The position numbers were made by a program, and so were the translations under genes. A DNA stretch of 64,000 nucleotides, taken from Gymnothorax reevesii. Its lineage: Eukaryota > Chordata > Actinopteri > Anguilliformes > Muraenidae. How positions within the stretch are numbered: position 1 is the first letter of the stretch; every line of letters begins with the position of its first letter. The stretch lies in NCBI GenBank assembly GCA_029721435.1, contig CM056573.1, positions 2,278,501 to 2,342,500 of the forward strand. The letters are read 5' to 3'. Shown piece after piece: positions 12,371 through 23,110 of the stretch. The notes under the pieces were generated by a model. That model was given only the letters and a program-made list of their open reading frames with translations. It made no database searches and was not told where the DNA came from.

Positions 12371-12908
12371 ACGGTGGACGATAGACCCCCAAAACAGTTA
12401 GACGGTTACAGTTCACACCATTACATAAACTGACACTCAAAGCTAAATATTCAAAGCACCTGTACAATGACAAAGAGTTTAAAACACAAGCCGTAAAACA
12501 TTCCTTCATGTAAATGGCCACACCGCCACCCCTAGAAGGTCTGACTCTGTGACACCTAAATACTCTGTATCCCTCAAGGGAAATCACATCATCTTTAACC
12601 TTGCCAGACAGCCAAGACTCCGTGAACACAAAAATATCAGCATTCGTCTGCAGAGCCCAAACTTTGATAAAATCAATCTTTGAGGGGAGACTACGTACAT
12701 TCATGTGGATAATCCCTAAGCCTTTCTGTTTAACAAAATCTTCCTGCGATTCTAAGGGCAAACTAGGAGGCTTTGCAGTAACAAAATTATTATAAGAAGG
12801 AACCGTAGATCCACAAGCTGTTTTTTGAGTAGCAAACCGATTAAAACTGCGAGAAACTGGAGTAGAATGATTAAAGCTGCTTATACAATTACCCCGCATC
12901 AGACTCAC
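12371..12908 (-). pseudogene. L2-like LINE endonuclease domain, N-terminal part
   Basis: Translation shows IHMNVRSLPSKIDFIK, FVFTESWLS and RGGGVAIY, the start of an AP-type (exonuclease III-like) endonuclease that nicks target DNA for target-primed reverse transcription. The Glu of TES is a metal-binding residue of this family. The frame ends in YRPPSGPS at the insertion point of the L1/Tx1 element and continues in the same frame at 6786 as SGPSDAIENLANL. The upstream codon is GTG with an in-frame TGA shortly before it, so the true N-terminus is lost by 5' truncation. Confidence 0.88.
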
Positions 12909-13960
12909 CGGCAGTCACTTATTTTGTGTGAGGAGTGAATGGGCCGCCAATACTTTGTACAACCCTGTTTTGCCAACAAAACAGCACGTAATCTTCTCCT
13001 ATAATGTTTCACAAGATGGAAGAATACAGAAAGAGGGATCTTCCACCATTTCTCTTGGCACAATCTCTCTAAATCATCCAGTGACCTGGGTCCTCTCCTC
13101 TGCACTCTCCTCTTCAGCTCACTCCACAGGTTTTCAATGGGGTTGAGGTCTGGGGACTGAGATGGCCATGGGAGGAGCTTGATTCTGTCTATGGTGAACC
13201 ATTTCTGTGTAGATTTGGCCACATGTTTAGGGTCATTATCTTGCTGAAAGACCCAGTGACGACCCATCTTCAGCTTTCAAGCAGAGGCCACCAGATTTTG
13301 ATTTTAAATGTCCTGATATTTCAAAGCATTCATGATGCCATGGACCCTAACAAGGTTCCCAGGCCCTCTGGAAGAGAAACAGGCCCACAGCATCACTTAT
13401 CCTCCCCCATACTTGACAGTGGGCATGAGGTACTTTTCTGCATACTCATCTTTTGTGTTCCGCCAGACCCACTTAGAGTGTTTGTTGCCAAAAAGCTCTT
13501 TCTTGGTCTCATCTGACCAAAGCAAACGGTCCCAGTTGAAGTCCCAGTACTGCTTACCGAACTCCAGACGTTTGCGTTTATGATTGTGAGTGAGAAAAGG
13601 TTTTTTCTGCGCATGCCTCCAAAAAAGCTTGTTGGCATGTAGATGGCACCTGATGGTTGTTTTGGAGACTTTGTGACCCCAAGATGCTACCATTTGTTGC
13701 AATTCTTTAACAGTGAGCTTTGGAGAACTTTTTATTTCTCTTAACATCCTCCTCACTGTGTGTGGTAGCAAAATAACCTTGCGTCCTCGTCCAGGCTTGT
13801 TTACCACTGTTCCAGTTGTTTTAAACTTCTTAATGATTCCTCTGACAGTAGATATGGGCAGGTGCAGGCGAGTGGCTATTTTCTTGTAGCCATTGCCTGA
13901 CTTGTGAAGGTCGACACACATCTGCCTTACTTGAATGGTGTGTTCCTTTGTCTTTCCCAA
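12905..13960 (-). pseudogene. Tc1 transposase, three in-frame stops
   Basis: The open frame runs 13960 to 12905 (352 codons, close to the usual 340 of the family) and is colinear without frameshift. The N-terminal half shows the paired helix-turn-helix DNA-binding region (GNGYKKIATRLHLPISTVRG, then the GRGRK basic hinge). Next comes the first catalytic Asp in LLWSDET, then FQQDNDPKH and SPDLNPIENLW, with exactly 34 residues between the second Asp and the Glu (D34E). In-frame stops lie at 13399-13397 (TAA, where a Ser codon is expected after the KYGGG motif), 13306-13304 (TAA) and 13279-13277 (TGA). The expected ATG is TTG (13960-13958). The C-terminus ends just before the inserted LINE. Dead cut-and-paste transposase. 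Confidence 0.92.
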
Positions 13961-14130
13961 GTTGAAGAGTGGATAAGAGAAATTGCTTCTGTGTCACATC
14001 ATATTTATACCGCAGGGAAACAGGAAGTGATGATTTACTAATTAAATGTTCCTCGATACTCTGATAAACTTTGTAAACTACTGTAGAAATGATAGAAATA
14101 CTTCAATAACATTTATTTCCTAGGAATTGT

Positions 14131-14335
14131 TAGGGGTGCCAATAATTGTGTAACAGGTGGTTTTATGATAAATAATTATTTCTTAGTCGAGTGTTCTTTT
14201 TTCCCTTCAAATTCACTTGAGTTGAAGGTTACATTTTTTTACAATTTTCAGTGTGAGAGTATGCTTCTGCAATAAAAAATTGAATTTATTTTAAGGCTTT
14301 GAACACATCTTAACCAATAATTATGGAGGACGCTG
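14131..14335 (-). repeat. Tc1 right terminal inverted repeat
   Basis: Partner of the left repeat at 3968-4170. The transposase start lies 171 bp inside its inner edge. The region between (13961-14130) holds TATA-like AT-rich sequence (CATATTTATACC near 14007), which in fish Tc1 elements usually precedes the transposase, but no promoter can be proven. Confidence 0.85.
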
Positions 14336-14337
14336 TA

Positions 14338-15059
14338 TGTGAAAATAATTACAGCTGTTCATGACTGTATACACAAAGCAGTAAACAAGGGGTGGCAATG
14401 ATTTGGACATATATTTTTTAATAACTGTAAAAAAATATTGAAACATGAGAATAGATGTGTTGAGCTACAGTAGAGTTCTTCCACACTTATATCCAAACCT
14501 AAATAGAGTTTGGGTATTAACCAATATTATTCTAAAAAATATTTCTCACTAAAATGGGGGATGTGATAACATTTTCTGACAAATTTATAATTCATTTACA
14601 GTGAGACTATAAATTTAGATGTAAAAAAAGCACTGCATTTTGAGATTGACCAATACAGCTCATAGCGATTTCTGTTTGACAGTCTGGTTTGCTCTTTGCA
14701 TTGCAAATTTTATTTATTTGTGAATGCATCGAGTAAAAAAAGTGATATTTCATGACACTTTGTGATTTTGAGATAAAGGCTGTAAAAGTTGGACACTTTT
14801 TACTTGATTGGTGATCGCGGCTTACTTCTTGCATGATTCCTTTGACACTTAGAGTGAATCACTAATTTTTTTTTTTTTACATCAAATTCTTTATAGGTAC
14901 GCACAACAGACTCTAGAAAAAAAAAAAGTCCAAGTGTCACGAAATGTCATTTTTTACTTTGGTGCGTTCACATTTGTTAAGAATGTCCAGTTTATTTGAA
15001 AGGTTCTGGTCGTAATGTAACACCACAGGAGCAGTGTTGCATCATGCGTATGTTAATGT
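14338..15059. other. No gene recognised
   Basis: AT-rich sequence following the Tc1 element, without a coding region or RNA gene I can identify. Bases 14980-15020 share the phrase TTTGAAAGGTTCTGG with 3312-3326, an interspersed-repeat fragment of unknown type. T- and A-runs lie at 14868-14878 and 14919-14928. Confidence 0.45.
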
Positions 15060-15556
15060 TTGGAGCCAGCAGCCATATCATTAGCCAGCAGCCGTGCCTC
15101 TACTGGAGCTGCTCTAGCTGTGTGGCTGAAGCTAACCAGGTCTGGATGGGACACCACCTGGGAAAACCAAGCTGCTGCTGGAAGAGGTGTTGGTGGCCAG
15201 TAGGTTGTGATCTTCCCTCTGGTGGAAGAATCCTCAGTGCAGTGATGGGGACACTATACTGAAGGAGACTCCATCTTTCAGATGACAGGTAAAACCGAGG
15301 TCCTGCCTCACTGTGGTCATTAAAGACCCTACAACACTCATCAACATGAGTAGGAGGTTCCCTGGTGTCATGGCTAAAGTCCCGACCTGGCTCTATTGAC
15401 CTGCCACCTAATCATCCCCTGATCTGATTGGCTGTGCAAATTGTCCTCTGCCTCCCCACCTCAACCCCCAGGGCTCCCTTGAAAAACAGATTTCAATCTC
15501 AATGGGACTTCCCTGGTTAAATAAGGGTTGAATAAAATAAAATAAATAAATAAATC
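15060..15556 (+). repeat. 5S-rRNA-derived SINE (SINE3-like) with LINE-like tail
   Basis: Bases 15127-15170 read GAAGCTAACCAGG, TCTGGATGGGACACCACCTG and GGAAAACC. This follows the internal promoter half of vertebrate 5S rRNA (GAAGCTAAGCAGGG, TGGATGGGAGACCGCCTG, GGAATACC) with a small internal deletion. The body (AAACCGAGGTCCTGCC, GGTCATTAAAGACCC, TCCCTGGTGTC) is of a type common in fish SINEs. The 3' end CAATGGGACTTCCCTGGTTA followed by (AATAAA)n is the L2/CR1-like tail such SINEs use to borrow LINE machinery. The 5' limit is uncertain because the first part of the 5S region is degenerate. Confidence 0.7.
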
Positions 15557-16809
15557 TGGCCTGGGGCTTTTAATGGGTGTCACATGGCAGGTCACATGGG
15601 TTTTCTCCTGTTTCCTCCTACTGTCCAAACGTGTGCATGTTAAGCTGACTGGAGACGACTGTACAGAGGTATCAGTGTGTGAAAGCATACAGACTATGTG
15701 CCCTTCTATGGGCTTCAGAACTGTTCTGAGTTCAGTCCCACCTCTTACCCATCAGTTACTGAGAGAGACTCTGCTCGGCACCCACCATGACATCAGTGAG
15801 TTCGATGGCGGATGAGATGATGGATGATTCGCCAGTTCTTTATTACCTCTGTTAACCTCTCAACCTCTCAACCTTGGCGGGACATCGGTGTCCGAAACAA
15901 TCATAAATCATTTAGAGTTTATCAGTGGACAGTCACCGTGAGCAGATTTATACTGCTTTTCGTTTGAATAGAGCCAAACTAGTGTGAGAATCTGGCAAAA
16001 ATTTGCACCTGACACGGGTCCAGTAGAACTTTTCCTGCTCCTTGAGCAAATATCACATCTCTGTACAGATCTTACAAAGAGAAAACACCACAACTAATTG
16101 TTTTCTTTGAGTTCTGAATGCGTGTATACATGTTTAACATTTAGTATCTTCATTTGTTAACTTAACAGATGTGCCATGAATCTTTGCAAAACATTTCACT
16201 TGTATTTTCAGAAATGGGTGGTATTTTTTTTAGATGTTTCTTGTGGTGCCGGTTTCTGCAGCATATAAAATGTGTTTCTGGAGAGAGATCAGAGACTCCA
16301 GTGTCCTGCAGGGGAATAAATTCATTATCTGGTTCTACATCTTCCTCCCCTCCTGTGGGAACAGCATGGACTCTCACACCCTTTTTATCCTTTTCCTGAC
16401 TCATTCACATCCTTCCCTCAGATTTTATATTATTTTATTATTGCCCTGACAAAACTATGCAACATATTTAACCATTTAATTATGCTTTGGAGTCCATCAT
16501 CTCAGTTGCAGGGGTCATTTGCCATCTGTCTCTTTTTCAAAGGACAGCTCTTTTGCTTTTTTCCACAGTGATGGATAAAACAATGGATTCAGTCTGCATT
16601 TCACCCCATTTTTGTGAAACAGCAAGTGATGGAATGACACAATATCGCTCCTTGATCCAGCGCTAAAATCACTTTGGCAAATATTACCAGTTCTGCTTTT
16701 GTTTAGTGATACTATTGACAGTGATTGTAAAAGGCTCCTATCCTGAGAGCTGAGTTTTTGATTATAAGCACTAAAAAATTAGAATACGTTTGATGAAATC
16801 AACATTGTT
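15557..16809. other. No gene recognised
   Basis: No plausible coding frame, RNA gene or named repeat was recognised. Overlapping short ORFs near 16160-16450 on both strands do not resemble any family. Confidence 0.45.
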
Positions 16810-18250
16810 CAGTGGCGTGTGAAAATATTTGCTCCCTTTTTTGCTTATTTGTCTCATTTAAATGTCTCAGATCATCAAACTAATTTTAATAGAAGACAAA
16901 GATTACCAGAGTCAACATTAAACAATGTTTTTAAATGAAGACCTCATTTCTGAAAATAAAAAATAAAAAAACCTTTACAGCCCAACAGTCTTTGTGAAAA
17001 AGTTATTCCTTCATTCGTTACAAAATATACCAATTAAACAAATTTAACTGAAACTTAGGTTCAATTTCACTGGACACCCAGGCATGATTATTGCCAGTCC
17101 AGTGGAACTTAAAAATTACTTAAATAGATCCTGTCTGGCAATTTGAAGTTGGCAGAAAGCAGCACATGATGCCTCGTTATAAAGAAATTCAAGAACAGAT
17201 GAGAAATAAAGTTGTTCACATCTATGAGTCTTCAGTGGGCTACAATGCAATCTACAGCCCTCTGAGACTCTAGTGCAGGGCTGGGCAATTCCGCTCCTGG
17301 AAGCCCGGTGTGTAAGCAGGATTTTATTTCTATCAATTACCCCGAATAATTGAGTTAACTGATTGCATATACAAATATAGATTTGTGCAATGATTAGATT
17401 AAAGAAAAATGTCAATGAAGGTGGATCTTTGGTGGTTATTCATGATAATTTGAAGAAATGCTCCAGAAATTTCAGATTTCATAAATGGTTTGGCCAATTT
17501 AGATAATAAACTAAAGAAGCTGGTGTGAAAACAGGGACAGATACGGCCCTCGTTGCCCACCTCTGCTCTAGTAAACCACGGTGAGAGCCATTACTTGGAA
17601 CAGTGGTGAACCTTCTCAGGTGTGGAAGGCCTCTAAGAGTGCATCAAGGACTCATCCAGGAGGTTACAGAAACATCAAATGAGCTGTAGGCCTCACACAG
17701 TGGTGGTGATACGATGGTCTGGGGCTGCTTTGCTGGGTCAGGATCTGAGTTTCTTGCCGTGATTGATGAAAAAATACATTCTTCTCTCCGCCAGAGACTC
17801 CTGAAGGAGTCTCATCAGTTTCTGACCCAAAGCTTAAGTGCATTTAGTTCATGCAGCAGGACAATGATCTGAAGCACACAAGCGAGTGCACCTTTGACTG
17901 GCTCAAAGAAAAAGTGCAGGTTTGCAGTGGCCAAGTCAAAGTCCAGACTTGAAGCCAATTGAGATGCTGTTGCCTGACCTTTAATAGGCAGAACACACTG
18001 AAAAACTCTTCAATGGGGCTGAATTAAAATAATTTAGTTGAAATGTGTGGGTCAAAATCACCCCACAGAGACTCAATGCCAGGTATCAGAAAAGTTTTAT
18101 TGCAGTTATTGCCACCGAGGGAGGCTGAAATGGTTATTAGGTTTAAAGGGTCAAACATTTTATCACATAGTTGATGTAGATTTTGAAGAACTCTTTACTT
18201 TCAATAAATGAAGCTGTCTTTTGTTTTTGCACTGGCTCTCTTTGTCTTCA
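16810..18250 (+). mobile_element. Degenerate Tc1-type transposon relic
   Basis: The left end CAGTGGCGTGTGAAAATATT followed by TTGCTCCC has the form of a common fish Tc1 terminal repeat. Inside, plus-strand translation gives scattered transposase blocks in several frames: a region near 17225 (ESSVGYNAI), a GGGD-type motif with VWGCFAG near 17700-17745, QQDNDLKHTS near 17860-17890, and a C-terminal block near 18060-18110. The downstream terminal repeat is worn or truncated where the next fragment begins at about 18255. It is interrupted by the 290-bp hAT-type element at 17276-17565. Confidence 0.75.
17276..17565. mobile_element. 290-bp hAT-type miniature element
   Basis: The termini are CAGGGCTGGGCAA and, inverted, CAGAGGTGGGCAA: a 13-bp terminal inverted repeat with two mismatches. 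It is flanked by an 8-bp duplication, CTCTAGTG at 17268-17275 and CTCTAGTA at 17566-17573 (7 of 8). Eight-bp duplications and CAG-starting ends are hallmarks of hAT transposons. No coding capacity, so it must have moved with a transposase supplied elsewhere. It sits within a Tc1 transposase relic and is therefore younger than it. Confidence 0.85.
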
Positions 18251-18254
18251 AAAT

Positions 18255-18415
18255 TACACTGAACAAAAAAATAAATGCCCCACGTCAAATTTTTGAGTTT
18301 TTATTAAAAAAAACTGGAACCGGGATTTGTCTGTGAATAGCACTCTTCTCCAGCGTGCGAAGAGCCATCGAACGTGTACGTTTGCGCATGCGAGTCGGTT
18401 CCGACGCTGGACAGC
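18255..18415 (-). pseudogene. Tc1-type transposase scrap with one terminal repeat
   Basis: The plus-strand start ACACTGAACAAAAAAATAAA resembles a widespread fish Tc1/mariner terminal repeat. Minus-strand translation from 18415 gives RRNRLACANVHVRW and RWRRVLFTDKSRFQFF, which corresponds to the region around the first catalytic Asp (FTDES in the family). The rest of the transposase and the other terminus are missing, so this is an internally deleted fragment. Confidence 0.65.
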
Positions 18416-18718
18416 AGTGGCGGTGAAACATTTAAAAATGACAAATAAGGCAAAATAGAATTCAAGAAAGTTACAGATATTTTTTCTTAGCATTGTATAT
18501 ATTTATCTTCAGTTTGAAATGAAATATAGATTATGAACTGTATTGTGACTTTATCATGGGCGCCAGTAATTCTGTGCACCACCTGTCATGACACATGCTA
18601 ACTCTCCAGGCAGAGATCTGTAGGGACCCAGCCTTTGATGTAGTTAAAAGGCCACATGTCTGTTTCCACGGCAGCAGAAGGACCGAAGGGACCAAACAAA
18701 TATATAATAGGAGGATAG

Positions 18719-18749
18719 ATCTCTCTCTCTCTCTCTCACACACACACAT

Positions 18750-18780
<31 letters not shown>
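18719..18780. repeat. Compound (TC)n(CA)n microsatellite
   Basis: A CT-rich run (about 18719-18737) passes into a CA tract to 18780 with one ATG interruption. Confidence 0.95.
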
Positions 18781-18781
<1 letters not shown>

Positions 18782-19691
18782 GTAACCAGATACACAGTCA
18801 ACATCAACTGAAAAATTGGAATCAGCTGTGATCCAATACATTGCTGATTACTTGATTTATTTTTAGTGTCACCAGCTGCAAATAACTGCAAAGGGAAGGT
18901 AACTTTTTGCCATAAACACTGCAAATACTAACTGCATGTGGCCATGTTAGTGCTGCTTGTGTATAACATATCTGGTTACTGGGATTACACCTTTGTGCAG
19001 TCATTTAGGGGCAATGTTTTTAACTTTAAAGTACTTTGGGTTTGTTCTGGGCTGCCAAACCCTTACAGCCAGTTCTAGTTCACAAAGTGTCGATGTGAGC
19101 AGCACTTGTCATTTCTCAGGTACGGGTTTACCGTTTGGACGCCCAGAACTTAAACATGAGGAAGATACATGAAGGTGATGCGGAATCGGCGTGAGAAACA
19201 GCCGGTTATCCAGAGGATGCAGGAACACAGGTGCATTGTAGGGGGAAATCGAGGTCTTAATTAGCCCAGAGAAATAAAGACCAAAATTCACCTAAAAAAG
19301 AAACTTCTTTTGTGTTTGGGAGCAGGTGGGACAGCTAGAGGACCATGGGAAATATGGGTGATGTCTGATTAAATCAGCATGTCATCTGGAGCCTGGATAT
19401 TCCAGCTGAGAGTTTTCCTCTTTCGGCTGGAGTGAACATTCCAGTGACAGAAGGGGCTATGATGCGTACATGAGGTGTCAGGTCACGAACTGTATGAGCA
19501 TGTGCACAGTGTAGATAAATGCCTCTCACTCTCCTGAATGGAACTGGTCAAACGCTGTGCAACCAATTGATTTGTCTCGTCTCGCATGATAGATGACAAA
19601 AACTATACAGACTTCAGAAAAATTCCCTCATTAAGCTGTTAGGCCCTCATCAGTCACCTGAATGACTTTAATATGGCTCCTCTTGGATTCT
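18781..19691. other. No gene recognised
   Basis: No supported coding region, RNA gene or repeat family was recognised in this stretch. Confidence 0.4.
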
Positions 19692-19860
19692 ACAGTGCAC
19701 TCAAAAATTATTGGCACCCTAAGTGAATATGAGCAAAACTGGCTTTGAAAAAAATGTCTTGGTTTTTTTGCTCTTGGTCATTCAATCAGAATATTTGCAA
19801 AAAAATCTTTCCTTTCGATTAAAGTAAATTCACTGAAAGGAATAAATATAATGATTTTAA
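19692..19860 (+). repeat. Lone Tc1-type terminal repeat
   Basis: ACAGTGCACTCAAAAATTAT followed by TGGCACCC is the start of a Tc1-type terminal repeat. About 170 bp follow with the AT-rich character of an inner repeat (CACTGAAAGGAATAAATATA). No transposase or second end is seen nearby, so it is a solo end or deletion remnant. Confidence 0.6.
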
Positions 19861-20056
19861 CACTTTCTCGTTAGAGTATTTTTTGCGCTGCCAGCCACTG
19901 CCAGCATTTTCTATATTATTCATTAATCTTTCAATTCTTCTTTTTGTCAGACGATCTGTAATGGCGCCCCCTACCATATAACAGTGAAAATTTCATTGCT
20001 GGAATATCTCCTAAATGGTGGAAAATCTTGCTAATGGCAGGGAATAGGCTAAATGT

Positions 20057-20098
20057 CTCTCTCTCTCTCGCTCTCTCTCTCTCTCTCGCACTCTCTCG

Positions 20099-20133
<35 letters not shown>
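20057..20133. repeat. (TC)n and (AT)n microsatellites
   Basis: CT-rich tract 20057-20100 followed directly by about 16 AT units (20101-20133). Immediately after, CAGTGGCGGCAGGTGA (20138-20153) resembles a hAT-type terminus, but no partner end was found. Confidence 0.9.
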
Positions 20134-20138
<5 letters not shown>

Positions 20139-20225
20139 TGGCGGCAGGTGATCTGGCGATAGGGGAGGCTCAAAACAATCCCTTAAAATTAATGATTGGT
20201 CATGACCTGTTTTCAATCATTAATT

Positions 20226-21801
20226 TACAACCCCGGTTCAGAAATAGTCAGGCCAAAGTGTAAATTGTGAATAAAATCAAAACACAATGACTTTCACTTC
20301 ACACCAGCCAGTATTTTATTCACAATAGAACAAAGATAACATAGCAAATGTTGAAACTGAGAAATTTCACAATTTTATCCACAAAATGAGCTCGTTTTAA
20401 ATTTGATGGTTGCTACTGGTCTCAAAAAAGTGGAAACAGGGCCTGTTTACCATGGTGTAGCATCCCCTCTTCTTTTCAACACAGAGTGCAGGCGTCTGGG
20501 CATTGAGGAGACAAGTTTCTTGAGTTTAGCCATTGGAATTTGATACCACTCTTGTATAATACAGGCTTCCAGCTGCTGGAGAGCTTTTGGTCTCCATTGA
20601 CAAACTTTTGGCTTAATTATGCCCCAAACTTTCTTAATGGATGAAAGATCAGGACTGCAGGGAGGCCAGTTCAGCACACGGACTCTTCTACTATGAAGCC
20701 ATGCTGTTGTAATAGCTGCAGTATGTGGTTTTGCATTGTTCTGCTGAAATACACAAGGCCTTCCCTAAAATAGATGTTGTCTGGAGGGGAGCTTATGTTG
20801 CTCTAAAACCTTTATACACCTTTCAGCATTCATGGTGCTTTTTTAAAACATGCAACTGTCCCACGCCATATGCACTAATGCATCCCCATACCATCAGAGA
20901 TGCTGGCTTTTGAACTGAACGCTCATAACAAGAGAGGTGTTCTTTCTCCTCTTTGGCCCGGATAACATGATGTCCATGATTTCCAACAAGAATTTCAAAT
21001 TTGGACTCATCTGATCACAGGACACTTTGCCACTTTGCTACAGTCCATTTTAAATGAGCCTTGGCCCACAGAACACTTTCTTTTTGCATGATAGAGTTTT
21101 TGGTGGCATCTGTGGATGGCACGGCAGACTGTGTTTACAGACAATGGTTTCTTGAGGTATTCCTGGGCCCATTTAGTAATGTCAATGACAGAATCATGCC
21201 GGTGAGTGATGCAGTGGCGTCTGAGGGTCCGAAAATCACGGGCATCCACTAAAGGTCTTTGGCCTTGTCCCTTACGCATAGAGATTTTTCCGATTTCTCT
21301 GAATTTTTTGATGATATTACGCACTGTCGATGATGAGACCTTCAAAGCCTTTGCAATTTGATGTTGAGGAAAATTGTTGTTAAAGTATTCCATAATTTTT
21401 TAAATTTAAGCCTTCACAGGTTGGAGAGTCTCTGGTCATCTTTACTTCTAAGAGACTCAGCCTCTCTAAGACGTCCCTTTTATAGCCAATCATGTTACAG
21501 ACCCGATGGCATTCAACTTAATTACTCGCTAAATGTTCTTTCAGCTGATTCTCTTATATATTAATTGGTTTTTCAGCCCTTTGATGCCTGTGTCCCAACT
21601 TTTTTGAGACCTGTTGCAGCCAAAAAATTTGAAATAAGCTCATTTTGTATATAAAAATGTAAAATGTCTCAGTTTCAACATTTGAAATGTTATATATGTT
21701 ATATTGTAAATAACACATTGGCTTTTGATCTGAAAGTCATTGGATTTTGATTTTTTTCACAATTTACTCTTTGTCCCAACTTTTTCGGAATTGGGGCCGT
21801 A
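20226..21801 (-). mobile_element. Tc1-type transposon with decayed transposase
   Basis: Element of about 1.57 kb between TA dinucleotides at 20226-20227 and 21800-21801. The left end CAACCCCGGTTCAGAAATAG pairs with the inverted right end CGGCCCCAATTCCGAAAAAG, and both continue into the shared block AAAGTGTAAATTGTGA / AAAGAGTAAATTGTGA. The transposase is on minus. Its protein resembles that of the element at 60021-61620 (same RDFRTLRR / RDLRSLRR region), so the two are related subfamilies. Confidence 0.88.
20447..21393 (-). pseudogene. Tc1 transposase, frameshifted
   Basis: Two recognisable pieces remain. The N-terminal part (21393-21007) has a helix-turn-helix (HQIAKALKVSSSTVRNIIKK), then the basic linker and the second DNA-binding region up to about the start of the catalytic domain. 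The C-terminal part (20677-20447) holds CSPDLSSIKKVW, where the family has PDLSPIENVW, so the catalytic Glu appears replaced by Lys. It also retains the terminal LVSSMPRRLHSVLKRRG block. The middle third, with the two catalytic Asp residues, is present only in shifted frames. Inactive. Confidence 0.85.
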
Positions 21802-21849
21802 AATTACCATTACAGAAACTCCGATAACTCTCAACATTATCAGATGTGG

Positions 21850-23110
21850 CCTGCATTATCTGCATTCTTAAGTTCACATGTTTGATTGGGAACTATTCAT
21901 AAAATGATTAACCATGACTTCCTGCTTCACTGGGGTATAAATATGATGTAACAGGCCAAACGACCTGAGTCATTCTTCACTATGGGAAAAGCCTGAAAAC
22001 ACAGTGATGATGTGAGATGAAAAGGTGTGCAGCGGTGTAAATAAGAAAATGGACAAAGAAACATCCCCACGCAGTTAAAAATACCCTGTATTTTAGGGCA
22101 GTGATGAGGAAGTTTAAAGCAACATAAGATATTATGAATCAGCCTCAAAAAGATGCGTGAATACTGGCCGCATACATCATGGTTTAACTGGCAAAAGAAT
22201 CTCCAAGCATCACAGCTGCAGATTTGCTGATGTTAGTGGAGTCTTAAGTTTCCAAAACTACCATCAGATGCCACCTACATCACCACGAGCTGTTTGGGAG
22301 GGTTACCAGAAAAAAGTGCTCTACGGTCAATTAATTACAAACAAAAGCACCAACAGTTTGCCAAACATCACACCTACATTCAATGGGACAGGGTTACATG
22401 GTCAGATTAGACCAAAACACAGGTTTTGGAAACAAACATCAAAGGTGAGTTTGGCGTAGACAGAAAAACAGTCGTACAGAGAAGCACCTCGTACCCGCTG
22501 TGAAGTATGGAGGAGAATCTCTGATGTTATGAGGCTGTTTTTCTTCCAAAGGCCCTGACATGATGTTATGATTCCTGGTATCATGGACACCATCAAATAC
22601 CAGCAGATATTAAAGACCCACCAGCTCCTGCTGGGATTATTAATGAGCTGTGTTTGGGTCCTCCAGCAGGACAATAATCTGAGGCTCTCCTCAAAATCTG
22701 CTCAAAAATGGCCACAAAATACAAGTTTAGCCATGGCCATCACAGTCCCATGAATCACAGGCCATATGAAATCTGCACGATGAGCTGAAGAGGAGAGTCT
22801 GCAGAGATTCTGTATGTAGGAATGGTGCCATGTTCAAACTCATCCTGCATTATAGGGCCTGTTGTTTTGGTTATGAGAGGCTGCACAAAATATTAAAAGG
22901 GATGCCATTAATTGTGCCACACATATTTTTGAGAAACATCTTTGTTTCATCATTAAAGTTCACAGTTTTATTCCATTTTGTTACTTCAATAAAACGTTAC
23001 ATTTTTTGTGAATATTTTGAAAAACAGATCATAAAGAGTAACAATAAAAAAGTCACATCTTCTTTCACTCATTTTTACTGAAGGGGGCCAATACTTTTTT
23101 AGGGCACTGT
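21850..23110 (+). pseudogene. Degenerate Tc1 element with transposase relic
   Basis: Plus-strand sequence includes a leader typical of fish Tc1 elements (CACTGGGGTATAAATATGAT near 21930). Coding relics follow in changing frames: KHHSCRFADVSG and YHQMPPTSPRA (22200-22300), GTGLHGQIRPKHRFW (22389-22434), a YGGESLML block near 22505, a QQDNN counterpart near 22665 and PWPSQSHESQ plus DELKRRV near 22730-22800. The right terminal repeat ends GGGGGCCAATACTTTTTTAG then GGCACTGT (23110). The left terminal repeat is not found. It probably was lost near the boundary with the Tc1 element ending at 21801. Confidence 0.8.

Larger units (their letters stand above)
4172..12912 (-). mobile_element. L2-like LINE, inserted in Tc1 and itself split
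   Basis: Minus-strand non-LTR retrotransposon. Its 5'-truncated end lies at about 12912 beside the Tc1 transposase C-terminus, and its 3' end at about 4172 is a (TTAA)n run preceded by a GAGAGCTTGCTCTCAA hairpin, as in L2/CR1-type 3' ends. It carries an apurinic-type endonuclease and a reverse transcriptase. Bases 6787-12359 are a foreign L1/Tx1 insertion. No clear target-site duplication is visible for this element, so the junctions are accurate only to about 10 bp. Clade assignment (L2 against other CR1-superclade families) is by protein character only. Confidence 0.85.
3968..14335 (-). mobile_element. Tc1-type DNA transposon, split by nested LINE insertions
   Basis: The ends are near-identical inverted repeats flanked by TA dinucleotides (3966-3967 and 14336-14337). 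The left end starts CAGTGCCCTCCATAATTATT and the reverse complement of the right end starts CAGCGTCCTCCATAATTATT. The transposase is read from the minus strand at 13960-12905. The outer element would be about 1.6 kb without the roughly 8.7 kb of LINE DNA inserted between 4172 and about 12912. TA target duplication, about 200-bp terminal repeats and the D34E catalytic pattern are all standard for fish Tc1 elements. The transposase has three in-frame stops, so this copy is inactive. Confidence 0.9.
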
